Source of the DNA: an uncultured Opitutia bacterium
Lineage (GTDB): Bacteria; Verrucomicrobiota; Verrucomicrobiia; Opitutales; Opitutaceae
Reading direction: 5' to 3'
Length of the DNA: 64,000 nt
Assembly (NCBI GenBank): GCA_903902745.1
Contig: CAIUWA010000018.1
Coordinates: forward strand, 1 to 64,000
Below, piece after piece: positions 39,410 to 48,066 of this stretch (positions are counted from its first letter, which is position 1; each line of letters starts with the position of its first letter). A model generated the notes under the pieces. That model saw nothing but the letters and a program-made list of their open reading frames with translations. It was not told the DNA's origin and did no database searches. Position numbers and translations under genes: made by a program.

Positions 39410-40648
39410 ATGATGCACGGAACCCCTTCCTCCGGCCCCGGCCATGAATCGAACGGCGGGTGGTGGATTTTGGATCCGCGCCGCAGCCTCTGCGCGCGCA
39501 CCGCGCTCGCCACCGGCGGCACGGCCATCCTCTTCACGCTGCTCGTCTGCTGGATCGCCGGCGCACTGGTTCACCGCCAGCTCGAGCAACAACTCGGCGC
39601 CTCGTTCGAGAAGCAGGCCTACCAGCTGGGCGAAAAATTCGACCGCTCTATCCACGAGCGATTTAATGAAATCCAGTTCGTCTCCCGGCTCCCCTTGTGG
39701 CGCACGCCCGGCACTTCGGTGGAGGAGCGTCGCAACCTGCTCGAGGCCCTGCGCGAATCGTCGCCGGAATACGCCTGGCTCGGTTTCGCGAATGCCTCCG
39801 GCACCGTGGTCGCGGCGACCCAGCATGTGTTCGAGGGCGGCAGCGCCAGCATGCGCAATTGGTTCCGCAACGGCCGGGGCAGCCCGGTCGCCGGGCCCGT
39901 GCACGAGTACCCCGAACTCGCGCGGGAAACGGCCGACCCGGCTGATCCGTCGCCACGCTTCATTGACCTCAGCGCCCCGGTCGGATCCGCCAGCGGGCAG
40001 TTCCTGGGTGTGCTCGGCGCCCACCTTGCCTGGCCACTCGACCGCGAAGTGCCAGACCCCGCGGCACCGGTGCCGGCGCGGCGCGATCACCTCGGTGTCA
40101 CCCTCTATTCCGCCGCGCGTGAAGTGCTGCTGGATTCCGGCAGCTCGGGCTGGAGCGAGCCCTTCGACGCGCCGGTGCTGCCCGATCCGCCGAAACTCCG
40201 GGGCTCCTTCATCGAAAACACGCCGAACGGCGTGACCTTTCTCACCGGCTACGCCCACAGCCGCGGCTATGGCGGTTTCCCGGGGTTCAACTGGCTCATC
40301 GCCGTGCGCCAGCCCGTGGCGGATGCGTTCGCGCCGGTGGAGGAATTGCAGCGCGGGATCCTGCGGCCGGGCCTGATGCTTTCCGGCCTGGCCGCGGTGG
40401 CCGGCTGGTTTTTCGCGGCCCGCCTCACGCACCGCCTGCGTGTCATCGGCGCCTCGGCCCGGCGCATCCGCGCGGGCGACCCCCTGACCGTGCTCCCCCC
40501 GCCCCGCGACCGGGGCGAAATCTCCGCCATGTGCGCCGAGCTCGGCGACATGGTGCATGAGTTCCGCCAACAGCAGGAAAAGCTCGAGTCCGCCAACCTC
40601 CGGCTCGCCGCCCGCCTCAATGCGCTGGAGAAGCCGCCGAAGTCGTAG
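39410..40648 (+). CDS. dCache/HAMP membrane sensor without output domain
   Basis: This 412-residue protein has an N-terminal membrane helix (TALATGGTAILFTLLVCWIAGALV), a large extracytoplasmic region (about 50-315) of Cache type (FDRSIHERFNEIQFVSRLPLWR, YAWLGFANASGTVVAATQHVFEGGS, FIDLSAPV), a second helix (PGLMLSGLAAVAGWFFAARL) and a HAMP segment with coiled coil to the end. No kinase, cyclase or methyl-accepting domain follows. ATG 39410 is preferred over an upstream GTG. It may signal through a partner, perhaps the lone receiver upstream. Confidence 0.78.
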   Translation: MMHGTPSSGPGHESNGGWWILDPRRSLCARTALATGGTAILFTLLVCWIAGALVHRQLEQQLGASFEKQAYQLGEKFDRSIHERFNEIQFVSRLPLWRTPGTSVEERRNLLEALRESSPEYAWLGFANASGTVVAATQHVFEGGSASMRNWFRNGRGSPVAGPVHEYPELARETADPADPSPRFIDLSAPVGSASGQFLGVLGAHLAWPLDREVPDPAAPVPARRDHLGVTLYSAAREVLLDSGSSGWSEPFDAPVLPDPPKLRGSFIENTPNGVTFLTGYAHSRGYGGFPGFNWLIAVRQPVADAFAPVEELQRGILRPGLMLSGLAAVAGWFFAARLTHRLRVIGASARRIRAGDPLTVLPPPRDRGEISAMCAELGDMVHEFRQQQEKLESANLRLAARLNALEKPPKS

Positions 40649-40782
40649 CGGCGGGAAGCGTAGCAGCCGAGGTAACGAGGCTGGATTGAAGCATCGAACG
40701 GCCGCGAGCGAGCTCGGGCCCTACATTCACAATCTCGCCCTTGTAGGGCCCGACCTTGGTCGGGCCTTCCGTGCAGTTTCAG

Positions 40783-40873
40783 CCGCCGTCGCTGAAGTTT
40801 ACCTGCCCGCTTAGGCGGATAAACCTTTGGCGGCGCCAGAGGCGACCAAGGCTATGGCGGACAAGTAGACTGC
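40783..40873 (-). repeat. TCTACTTGTCCGCCATAGCC repeat (family D, copy 1)
   Basis: Read on the minus strand it begins TCTACTTGTCCGCCATAGCC, continues TTGGTCGCCTC, GGCGCCGCCA and ends AAACTTCAGCGACGGCGG. A second copy lies at 47757-47828 on the plus strand. The rest of this 317-bp gap (40649-40965) holds a GGGCCCTAC/GTAGGGCCC hairpin (40709-40771) and the leader of the MFS gene; I see no gene. Confidence 0.8.
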
Positions 40874-40965
40874 CACTACAACTTTTCACACCAGGTGTCC
40901 TCCACGCCTGCAAGTGAGGGTTTGCCGAGCGCGGGCGGGCGGCCCAGCGTGCCAGCCGTCTCATC

Positions 40966-42186
40966 ATGACTTCCGGTCGCTCAAAGAATTTTATCCCGCC
41001 CCACGGCCTCGCGGCCCTGCTGGCCGGGCTGTCGGCGATCGGGCCGTTTTCGATCGACGCCTATCTGCCGTCGATGGAGGAGATCGGGCGCGAGCTGCAG
41101 GTCACACCTCTCGCAGTGCAGCAGACGCTCACCGCCTACATGGTGCCGTTTGCGCTGATGACCCTCTGGCACGGGTCGATTTCCGACGCGCTCGGACGGC
41201 GGCGGGTGATCCTCTGGGGCATGGCGCTGTTCGGACTCGCCTCCGCGGCGTGCGCCTGCGCGACCAGCATCGGGGCCCTGCTCTTGTTCCGCGCCCTGCA
41301 AGGTGCCACCGCTGGCGCCGGCATGGTGGTGGGCCGCGCCATCGTGCGGGACTTGTACCACGGCGCGGATGCCCAGCGGGTGATGTCTCAGGTCACCATG
41401 TCGTTCGCGATCGCGCCCGCCGTGGCGCCGGTGATCGGCGGCTGGCTGCACGTGTGGTTCGGCTGGCGGGCGGTGTTTGTGTTCCTCGTGGTGTTCACCG
41501 CGGCGTGCTGGGTGCTGTGCCAGCGGATGCTGCCGGAAACCCTGCCGGTGGAACGCCGGCAGCCGCTGCATCCGGTCTATCTCGCGCGTTCCTACTGGAG
41601 CGTGCTGATGTCCGTGCCCTTTGTCGCGGCGTGCCTCGCGGTCACGCTCAACTTCTCCGGGTTCTTCATCTATGTCGTGTCCGCGCCCGTCTTCCTGATG
41701 CAGTACCTGCACGTTTCCGCCACGGGGTTCCTGTGGCTGTTCGGCCCGCTGACGCTCGGGATGGCCGGGGGGGCGTGGCTGTCCGGCCGGCTCGCGGGCC
41801 GGATGTCGCCCGTGCGGACGATGGTCTGGTCCTACGTGATCATGGGCGGCGCGACGGGCGCCAACCTGCTGTATCATTTTCTGCGTCCGCCCGCGTTGCC
41901 GTGGAGCGTGCTGCCGCTGTTCTTTTTAGTGCTCGGCGCGGCGCTGTGCTATCCCACGCTGACGATTCTTGCACTGGATCTCTTCCCCACCAAGCGCGGA
42001 CTGGCGGCGTCGTGCCAGAGCTTCGCCCAGACGGGTGGCGCGGCCGTTAACGCCATCATCGCCCCCCTCCTGTGGGGCAGCGCGCGGACCCTCGCTTTGA
42101 CCCAGACTGTCGCGCTCTCGCTCGGGCTCGCCTGCCTGCTTGTCTATCTACGCTTCGCACGGCCGCCGGCCAGCCCGGGAAGGTAG
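40966..42186 (+). CDS. Bcr/CflA-type MFS drug efflux transporter
   Basis: This 406-residue 12-helix exporter has the Bcr/CflA start (LAALLAGLSAIGPFSIDAYLPSMEEIGREL), the MFS loop 2-3 motif (GSISDALGRRRVILWG) and the antiporter motif C-like stretch (SFAIAPAVAPVIGGWLHVWFGWR) in helix 5. These proteins expel small drugs or metabolites using the proton gradient; the substrate is unknown. A longer ORF in another frame over the same bases is only a shadow. Confidence 0.92.
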   Translation: MTSGRSKNFIPPHGLAALLAGLSAIGPFSIDAYLPSMEEIGRELQVTPLAVQQTLTAYMVPFALMTLWHGSISDALGRRRVILWGMALFGLASAACACATSIGALLLFRALQGATAGAGMVVGRAIVRDLYHGADAQRVMSQVTMSFAIAPAVAPVIGGWLHVWFGWRAVFVFLVVFTAACWVLCQRMLPETLPVERRQPLHPVYLARSYWSVLMSVPFVAACLAVTLNFSGFFIYVVSAPVFLMQYLHVSATGFLWLFGPLTLGMAGGAWLSGRLAGRMSPVRTMVWSYVIMGGATGANLLYHFLRPPALPWSVLPLFFLVLGAALCYPTLTILALDLFPTKRGLAASCQSFAQTGGAAVNAIIAPLLWGSARTLALTQTVALSLGLACLLVYLRFARPPASPGR

Positions 42187-42214
42187 TGGCCGGCTTTCCC
42201 TGCCAGCGTTTCCC

Positions 42215-42299
42215 AATCGTTCTCGTACTTCGTTCTCATTCTCGTTCTCGCTCCAAACTCGGAAGAGAACGACGAACGATTACGAGAATGAGAACGATT
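42215..42299. repeat. AATCGTTCTCG inverted repeat (family A, copy 3)
   Basis: AATCGTTCTCGTACTTCG-type left arm and a right arm ending GAGAATGAGAACGATT are complementary with few mismatches; CATTCTCG/CGAGAATG is also present. It lies between the MFS gene and a secreted protein gene. Confidence 0.82.
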
Positions 42300-42371
42300 A
42301 AAGTCCCGGATTGCGCGGAACTAGGAACGGAACCATTCTCGGGTCGGCGCAGTCCCATCGAGTTCAAGCCC

Positions 42372-43052
42372 ATGTCGTTTTCCCGCCTTTCCCCGCCCCT
42401 TTTCGTCCGCTTCATGGTGGTTCTGGCTTGTGCGCTGACAACGGCGGGCCTGCGGGCGGCGGACGATTCCGAGCCGCGTTTTTCCTCCACGCTCTCCCCG
42501 ACCCAACGGGCGGAAACAGGCCTCGACCAGCTCACTTCCGACAACGTGGCCGTGATCGATGCCCTGGTTCGGCTGGACACCGTCGCGGCGACCCGGCTGC
42601 TGCACAGCACCATCCGCTCCACGCGCTTTTCCCAGCGCCACACCGCACACGAGTGCGAAATCGCCGGCTTCGCCCGCCTGACCGACGCGCAACTCACCAA
42701 GCTCGACCAATTCGTGGCGCTGCGCATTCCCGCTCCGCCCGTGGCCCTGTCCGCCGATCTGCCCTACGCCACCATTGGCTTTGAAAGCCCGCCTGCGCCC
42801 GTCAAGCGCCCGTCGGTTGAAATTCACGGCTCGTTCTCCCTCACCTATGGCTGGAGCAAGGGCGGCAGCGTGCGCGGCGGCAACAGCACGGTGACGATGG
42901 TCGACCCCAAGCATCGTTTTGCGCTGACCGTCGGGTACTCCGAATACCGCGGCAATGGACTCGCCCCTTATCCGCCCTACCTGGGGGACAGCACCTATGT
43001 GCCGTATTATCGCCCGCTGCCCGTGATCATGCCGGACGACCCGGACCGGTAA
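42372..43052 (+). CDS. secreted protein of unknown function
   Basis: This 226-residue protein has a signal peptide (VRFMVVLACALTTAGLRAAD) and no recognised domain. The first half is helical and polar (TLSPTQRAETGLDQLTSDNVAVIDALVRLD); the second half is beta/turn-rich with Pro, Gly and Tyr (SFSLTYGWSKGGSVRGG, NGLAPYPPYLGDSTYVPYYRP). An upstream extension of the ORF runs through a family A repeat, so the ATG at 42372 is chosen. Confidence 0.65.
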   Translation: MSFSRLSPPLFVRFMVVLACALTTAGLRAADDSEPRFSSTLSPTQRAETGLDQLTSDNVAVIDALVRLDTVAATRLLHSTIRSTRFSQRHTAHECEIAGFARLTDAQLTKLDQFVALRIPAPPVALSADLPYATIGFESPPAPVKRPSVEIHGSFSLTYGWSKGGSVRGGNSTVTMVDPKHRFALTVGYSEYRGNGLAPYPPYLGDSTYVPYYRPLPVIMPDDPDR

Positions 43053-43122
43053 TTGCGGTGGGAGGGCTCTATGCCCCACGCTTTGCTCAGCCCCACGAAC
43101 AGTCGGGGCATAATATCCACGT

Positions 43123-43225
43123 CCCTTTTGCTTCTGGATTTTGGGTAGGGCGAACCCTCCGGGTGAGCCGTTCGACAAGGTCAGGGCCCGAGACCGCGGC
43201 TCGGCAGGGACGCCTCGCCCTACCC
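43123..43225. repeat. GTAGGGCGAACCCTCCGGGTGAG repeat (family C, copy 1)
   Basis: About 100 bp here match 58706-58804 nearly base for base, from CCCTTTTGCTT through GGGTAGGGCGAACCCTCCG, GAGCCGTTCGACAAG and GACCGCGGCTCGGCAGGG to GCCTCGCCCTACC. The ends GTAGGGCGA and TCGCCCTAC are inverted. The remainder of the 326-bp gap (43053-43378) has a TATGCCCCA/TGGGGCATA hairpin and no visible gene. Confidence 0.85.
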
Positions 43226-43378
43226 CCAGACTCTTGGCATGAAGCCCACCGTTCGCAAACCGGGTCAGGAAAAAAGACAAACTTGAGTATCAAGCGCAGT
43301 GCTGTCCTCGTAGTCGTCCCCGGCTTCCGCTCCCCAGTTTTCGCGGGCCCCTTAACCCCTGCCGATCGTTTTCTTCCC

Positions 43379-43768
43379 ATGAAATTCGAACACTTCGCCC
43401 TTAACGTCCCCGATCCGCGTGCCATGAGCCAGTGGTACGTCGAAAACGTCGGCTTCAAAATCCTGCGCCAGATGGAGGTTGCACCCTTCACTCATTTTCT
43501 CGGCGACGACGCCGGGCGCGTGGTGTTCGAGGTCTATAACAATCCCAAGGGTCCCATCCCCGACTACGCCGCGAGCCATCCGCTCACGTTCCATTTTGCG
43601 GTCTACACGACGGACGCGCGCGCCGAGCGTGCGCGCCTCGAAAAGGCCGGCGCCACGCTTTTCCTTGAGGATCCCCTGCCCGACGGCTCGCTGCTCATCA
43701 TGCTGCGTGATCCGTGGGGCGTGCCGCTGCAACTTTGCCAGCGGGCCAAGCCTTTTCCCGGTTACTAA
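43379..43768 (+). CDS. VOC family (glyoxalase/dioxygenase-like) protein
   Basis: This 129-residue protein shows the paired beta-alpha-beta-beta-beta modules of the vicinal oxygen chelate fold: MKFEHFALNVPDPRAMSQWYVENVGFKIL in the first half and HFAVYTTDARAERARLEKAGATLF with MLRDPWGVPLQLC in the second. His5 and Glu in the FEVY strand could be metal ligands. The substrate is unknown. The ORF is open for 107 codons upstream over repeat sequence; ATG 43379 starts the domain. Confidence 0.85.
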   Translation: MKFEHFALNVPDPRAMSQWYVENVGFKILRQMEVAPFTHFLGDDAGRVVFEVYNNPKGPIPDYAASHPLTFHFAVYTTDARAERARLEKAGATLFLEDPLPDGSLLIMLRDPWGVPLQLCQRAKPFPGY

Positions 43769-43816
43769 TTGCCCGCGGCCGCGTCTGGCCGCCTGTCCCC
43801 CCTTAACCCTTACCCC

Positions 43817-46800
43817 ATGAGCGTTTCTCCCCGCATCCTGCCCTGCTGCCTCCTGCTATCCCTCGGCCTGGGTCTCACGACCTTCGCCCCCCGAGCTGCC
43901 CTCGGCGCCGAAACCACCGAACCCGGCCTGCTGTTCTATCTCTCCGGAGAAAAGGGCACCACCGCCGATTTCTCCGCGGCCGGAACGACCGTGCCGAACT
44001 TCGAGGCTGAAATCACCCGCATCCCGGACGGCGCGAAGGGCGCCGCGCTGAGCTGCGGCGATTTGGAGAAACTCGCCTACACCGCCCCCGGCAACATCTT
44101 CGCCCAGCGCGGCACGCTCTCGTTCTTCTGGCGCTCGCGCTATGCCGTCGGTCCGACGGAATTCCCCGTCTTCCGCGTGGGCTATGCCGACCACTCCAGC
44201 TGGGACATGGTCTGGCTCCGCATCGACTACAACGGCCACGGCTTCGACGCCTTCGTCACCGACGCCAGCCTCTCGCGTACCCGCGTGTCGGTCACCGTGC
44301 AGCCGTTTCCCAAGCCCAACGAGTGGACCCATCTCGCTCTGGCCTGGGATGAAACCCGCGGCATCCGCTTTTACGTGAACGGCAAGCTCGCGGGAAAAGT
44401 CGAGACCACCGCCGTGTACAATGCCGGCCTCGACCAGTTCGGCCCGCACTCGCGGATCATCAGCCCGTACCAGGTGCATAGTGACTACAATTTCGTCCGC
44501 GGCGGCGACATCGACGAAGTGCGCATCTACGACCGCATGCTGGCCGACGAAAACGTCACCACCCTCGCCCAAGGCAACGCCCCCACCAATCTCCCGGCGC
44601 TGCCGGCGCGCAGCCTCGCCGATGCGCGGACCCGCGAAGAATGGCTCCTGCGCTACGGCTGGAATCGCCCGAACGATGCCCCGCCGGAATTACCCGCCGG
44701 CCCCGCGGTCACGATCCGCAAGGTGGAGATCCACGAGGCCTACGACCTGAAGCGCTGGTGGTGGAAGGCCAACGACGGCATCCGCGAAACCACCTGGCCC
44801 GGCATCTACAACCGCTCGCGCCTACCGGGCCGGCATGACTATTTCACGCTGCCGGACTGGGACTGCTACGTTGATTCCGGCAAGGCCGTCACCTTCGCGC
44901 TGCCCAACGAGCCGTGGAATCATCTCGAGATCTCCGGCGCCGCCTGGGGCAAAATGGAGCTGCTGCCCGCCGGCACCAACCTCGAGACCGCGAGCGAAGC
45001 CCGCGCCGAGTCGCTGCTGTTTCAGCGGCCGAAGGGCCAGGAGAAAACCGTCCATGCGCTGACCCAATCCCTCGCCGGCCGGCAGATCCGTTTCACCAAT
45101 GTCGAGCAGGAGCAGCCGATCGGCGAACTCGCCGCGTACAACGTCACGGCGGGCCGCGAGCCCGCCGGCAGCACCAAGCTTCCCTTTCACCTCGGCTTCG
45201 GCAGTGCCGGTGAAGGCGGCGAGGCCCTCGACCGCTTCATTGCCGGACGTTTCCCGGCCGACGAACGCACCGTGCTGGTCGCCCGGTCCGCCGGCAGTTC
45301 AACGGCCGCGGCTGCCGCGGTCATGCCCGTCGGACCCCATCTTCCTCTTGTCCACGTGGTCATTCCCGATTCGTGGGATCAGCTCACCGATGGACTCGAT
45401 GGCCTCGCCATCGATCTCCCGGCCCTGAAGGTCCAGCCTACGTCCCACGGACTCATCACGCTGAACATCCAGGTCAAGGATCCGCTTTGGCTGCCCCGCG
45501 ATATGCTCGACTTCACCTTCAGCGTGAAGCCCGGCGAGGCGAAGACCCTGTGGATCGACTTGCGCGACCGCCTGCTGCCCGCGAATCGCCCGCTTTATCT
45601 CACCATCGCGAGCGCCAGTCCTGACTTCAGCGGTGCTTCACTCGCCGACGCCAATCTCCGCCTTGTCTTCAAGCCCCGCGATGCCGCCCGCGGCGAGCAC
45701 GAGCTCGACCGCTTCACGCAGGCGAAGGATAGCTATGCCATGCTGGTCGAGGAACATCCGACCAGCCCGAAGATGGATCTCTGGAACCGCTTCAAGGGCG
45801 ACCTGCAGGATCTCCTGCGCGTCAACCCGAACCACGAGCTCGGCATCAAGTACGCCGCCTCCGGCATCGCCGGTTCGCCGCGGCCGGCGTTCACCCAGCC
45901 GGTCGCACCCGCGGGCGTGCCGCTCTGGGCCTTCCGCCAGACCGAGCTGCTCGGGCGCGTGAAGCGTTTCGTCGACTGGTACATTGACCACCGCCAGTCC
46001 GCCTTCGGTGACTTCGGCGGCGGCATTTCCGACGATGTCGACCTGCTCAACACGTGGCCCGGCGTCGCGCTCATGGGTTCCGATCCGGAGAAAATCAAAA
46101 CGTCCCTCACCCGGCTCCTCGACGCCTCCTACACCAACGGCATGTCCACCCGCGGCCTGCCCACGATCCAGGTGGACGAGTTGCACAGCTATGAGGAGGG
46201 CATCAACTGCCTCGCGCAGAACCTCATCCTCGACTACGGCAGCCCGCGGGAACTCGAGCGGGCGATGGAGACCTCCCGCGGCATCGAGACCATCACCGGC
46301 ATCAACGCCGCCGGCCACCGCCACATCATGACCTCGTATTACAGCGGCACGAAAATGGCCACCGACGATCCATGGGGCCGGTCCAAGCCCTACTCCAACC
46401 TCGTGCTCCAGGTTCCGCAGCTGCTGGTCGATTACAACGGCAACCCGGCCGCCAAAAAATACCTCCTCGAACTCGCCGACGGCCTGCTCGCCCATCGTCA
46501 TGTGGATGCGAACGGCAACGCCACGCTGGCGACCACCATTGTATTCGCCACCGATCGCGAGGCCGACGCCACGCGCGGCTTTTTCCCATGGCATGTTTTC
46601 TGGAGCGCATTTAAGTGGACCGGCGACCGCAAATACCTCCAGCCCATCATGGATGGCGGGGCCCAGTCGGCGCTGACCATCAATCCGAACACGCTCGACC
46701 TGCTCGATCTCCGCAAGGAAGTGGGCCCAGCCCTGCTGGCCGGAGCGCCGGGCGGGGCACGCGGCGGCCGGGGCGGGCGCGGCGGGCGCGGCGGCGGCGG

Positions 46801-47653
46801 AGCCGGCGGCGCCAACGGGCACGTGCTCTGGCAGCTCAGCGGCGACAAATCCTATCTTGAGAACCTTTACGCCGGCCAGATCGAGAATTGCGCGGCCATG
46901 GAGTACATTAACACCGAGGGCAGCCTGTGGATCGACCGCGTCAGCGTGCCCACGGGGGAACTCCAGCGCGCGCGCCTCGGCGCCGTGGCGCTCGTGCGCA
47001 ACTCGCTCTTCCCCGGCCACGCCGTGAGCTGGAAATTCGCGGCGCCCGCCAACGACCAGAGCGTCGCCATCCTCGTGCCCGATGCCACGGCAACCTCCTT
47101 CAAGGTGATCGCCTACAACCTCGAGAACTCACCCGTCCACGCCACGATGACCGGCTGGAACATCGACCCCGGCACCTGGGACATCACGCAGGGCATCGAC
47201 ACAGACGATGACGACACCGCCGACGGCACCATCGCCACGAGCACGGCCGTTTTCGAGCGCACCCGGTCCGTCGAGCTCACGCTGGCGCCACGCGCCACCA
47301 CCGTGCTCACGTTCAAGCTCAAGACCCCCGGCACGCCCTACTGGCAGCGCCCCGACCTCGGGATCGACCCGCAGGACGTCACCGTGCGCGGCCGCGAAGT
47401 CCGCGTGAAGATTCACAGCCTCGGCTCCGTGCCTGCGCCCGCCACCACGGTCGCCGTGCGCGATGCCTCCGGACGCATCCTCGCCACGGCCGCCGTGCCG
47501 GCGCTCGCCGCCCCGCTCGACCTGATGCCGAAGACCACCGAGGTCAGCCTCACCCTTCCCGCCGGAGCCACCACGAATGGAGCCCGGGTGGAAATCGACC
47601 CCGATCACGCGCTGACCGAGATCACCGCGCTGAACAACGCGGTGAGCCTGTAA
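43817..47653 (+). CDS. large exported protein with LamG-like and CARDB-like domains
   Basis: This 1278-residue protein has a signal peptide (ILPCCLLLSLGLGLTTFAPRAALG), an N-terminal concanavalin-like LamG domain (about 30-260; WTHLALAWDETRGIRFYVNGKLAG, DIDEVRIYDRML), a long middle part (about 560-1110) with an alpha/alpha-barrel look (DYGSPRELERAMETSRGIETI, RKYLQPIMDGGAQSA), and a C-terminal CARDB-like domain. A Gly/Arg run (about 975-1003, repeats of GGRGGRG) interrupts the middle. It is probably a cell-surface or periplasmic carbohydrate-binding enzyme; no catalytic class can be named. A strong terminator follows. Confidence 0.75.
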   Translation: MSVSPRILPCCLLLSLGLGLTTFAPRAALGAETTEPGLLFYLSGEKGTTADFSAAGTTVPNFEAEITRIPDGAKGAALSCGDLEKLAYTAPGNIFAQRGTLSFFWRSRYAVGPTEFPVFRVGYADHSSWDMVWLRIDYNGHGFDAFVTDASLSRTRVSVTVQPFPKPNEWTHLALAWDETRGIRFYVNGKLAGKVETTAVYNAGLDQFGPHSRIISPYQVHSDYNFVRGGDIDEVRIYDRMLADENVTTLAQGNAPTNLPALPARSLADARTREEWLLRYGWNRPNDAPPELPAGPAVTIRKVEIHEAYDLKRWWWKANDGIRETTWPGIYNRSRLPGRHDYFTLPDWDCYVDSGKAVTFALPNEPWNHLEISGAAWGKMELLPAGTNLETASEARAESLLFQRPKGQEKTVHALTQSLAGRQIRFTNVEQEQPIGELAAYNVTAGREPAGSTKLPFHLGFGSAGEGGEALDRFIAGRFPADERTVLVARSAGSSTAAAAAVMPVGPHLPLVHVVIPDSWDQLTDGLDGLAIDLPALKVQPTSHGLITLNIQVKDPLWLPRDMLDFTFSVKPGEAKTLWIDLRDRLLPANRPLYLTIASASPDFSGASLADANLRLVFKPRDAARGEHELDRFTQAKDSYAMLVEEHPTSPKMDLWNRFKGDLQDLLRVNPNHELGIKYAASGIAGSPRPAFTQPVAPAGVPLWAFRQTELLGRVKRFVDWYIDHRQSAFGDFGGGISDDVDLLNTWPGVALMGSDPEKIKTSLTRLLDASYTNGMSTRGLPTIQVDELHSYEEGINCLAQNLILDYGSPRELERAMETSRGIETITGINAAGHRHIMTSYYSGTKMATDDPWGRSKPYSNLVLQVPQLLVDYNGNPAAKKYLLELADGLLAHRHVDANGNATLATTIVFATDREADATRGFFPWHVFWSAFKWTGDRKYLQPIMDGGAQSALTINPNTLDLLDLRKEVGPALLAGAPGGARGGRGGRGGRGGGGAGGANGHVLWQLSGDKSYLENLYAGQIENCAAMEYINTEGSLWIDRVSVPTGELQRARLGAVALVRNSLFPGHAVSWKFAAPANDQSVAILVPDATATSFKVIAYNLENSPVHATMTGWNIDPGTWDITQGIDTDDDDTADGTIATSTAVFERTRSVELTLAPRATTVLTFKLKTPGTPYWQRPDLGIDPQDVTVRGREVRVKIHSLGSVPAPATTVAVRDASGRILATAAVPALAAPLDLMPKTTEVSLTLPAGATTNGARVEIDPDHALTEITALNNAVSL

Positions 47654-47713
47654 GCAGACGACACAGTTCTAAATTTTGGGCAGAGCCGAACTTCCGGCAA
47701 TCCTCCCATTTCC

Positions 47714-47741
47714 AAGCGCGCCATTCGGCGCGCTTTTTTTT
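47714..47741 (+). terminator. Rho-independent terminator after the LamG/CARDB gene
   Basis: AAGCGCGCC (47714-47722) pairs with GGCGCGCTT (47727-47735) around ATTC and runs into eight T residues. Confidence 0.9.
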
Positions 47742-47756
47742 GCCGGCTGTTGCGGC

Positions 47757-47828
47757 GGTCTACTTGTCCGCCATAGCCCTGGTCGCCTCCGGCGCCGCCA
47801 AGGGCGGGTAAACTTCAGTGACGGCGGA
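47757..47828 (+). repeat. TCTACTTGTCCGCCATAGCC repeat (family D, copy 2)
   Basis: It matches the minus strand of 40783-40873 but lacks about 18 bp in the middle (the segment around TTTATCCGCCTAAGCGGG). The rest of the 413-bp gap (47654-48066) holds a terminator, a GGCGCTCATAGAGCGCC hairpin and a long imperfect inverted repeat (CCAACACACCCCGCC near 47957 against CGGGGTGTGTCGGTTGG near 48040); no gene is seen. Confidence 0.8.
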
Positions 47829-48066
47829 CGACCGCCGCCTCGCAAAGATCGGCGCTCATAGAGCGCCGCTACACCTTCGAACTGCGTGATCGCCGTAGCG
47901 CGAATCCTACCCCTCCGCCGCCGACTCCTCGCGCGACCATTTAGCGCGGACGAGCCAACACACCCCGCCCTTTGCGCATCAGCCTTTGCCAAGGTTACGG
48001 CTGACAGGCCCCTCTTGTTAGAGGGGTGGCGCGCAGCGCCGGGGTGTGTCGGTTGGCGCGCCGCTC

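Noticed and set aside
43123-43225. CRISPR or phage attachment site
   Set aside because: The repeat is present in dispersed single copies without spacers, and no phage genes are near.
46741-46826. Frameshift in the LamG/CARDB gene at the GGRGGRG run
   Set aside because: The frame remains open and downstream residues continue sensibly; similar islands occur in other exported proteins here.
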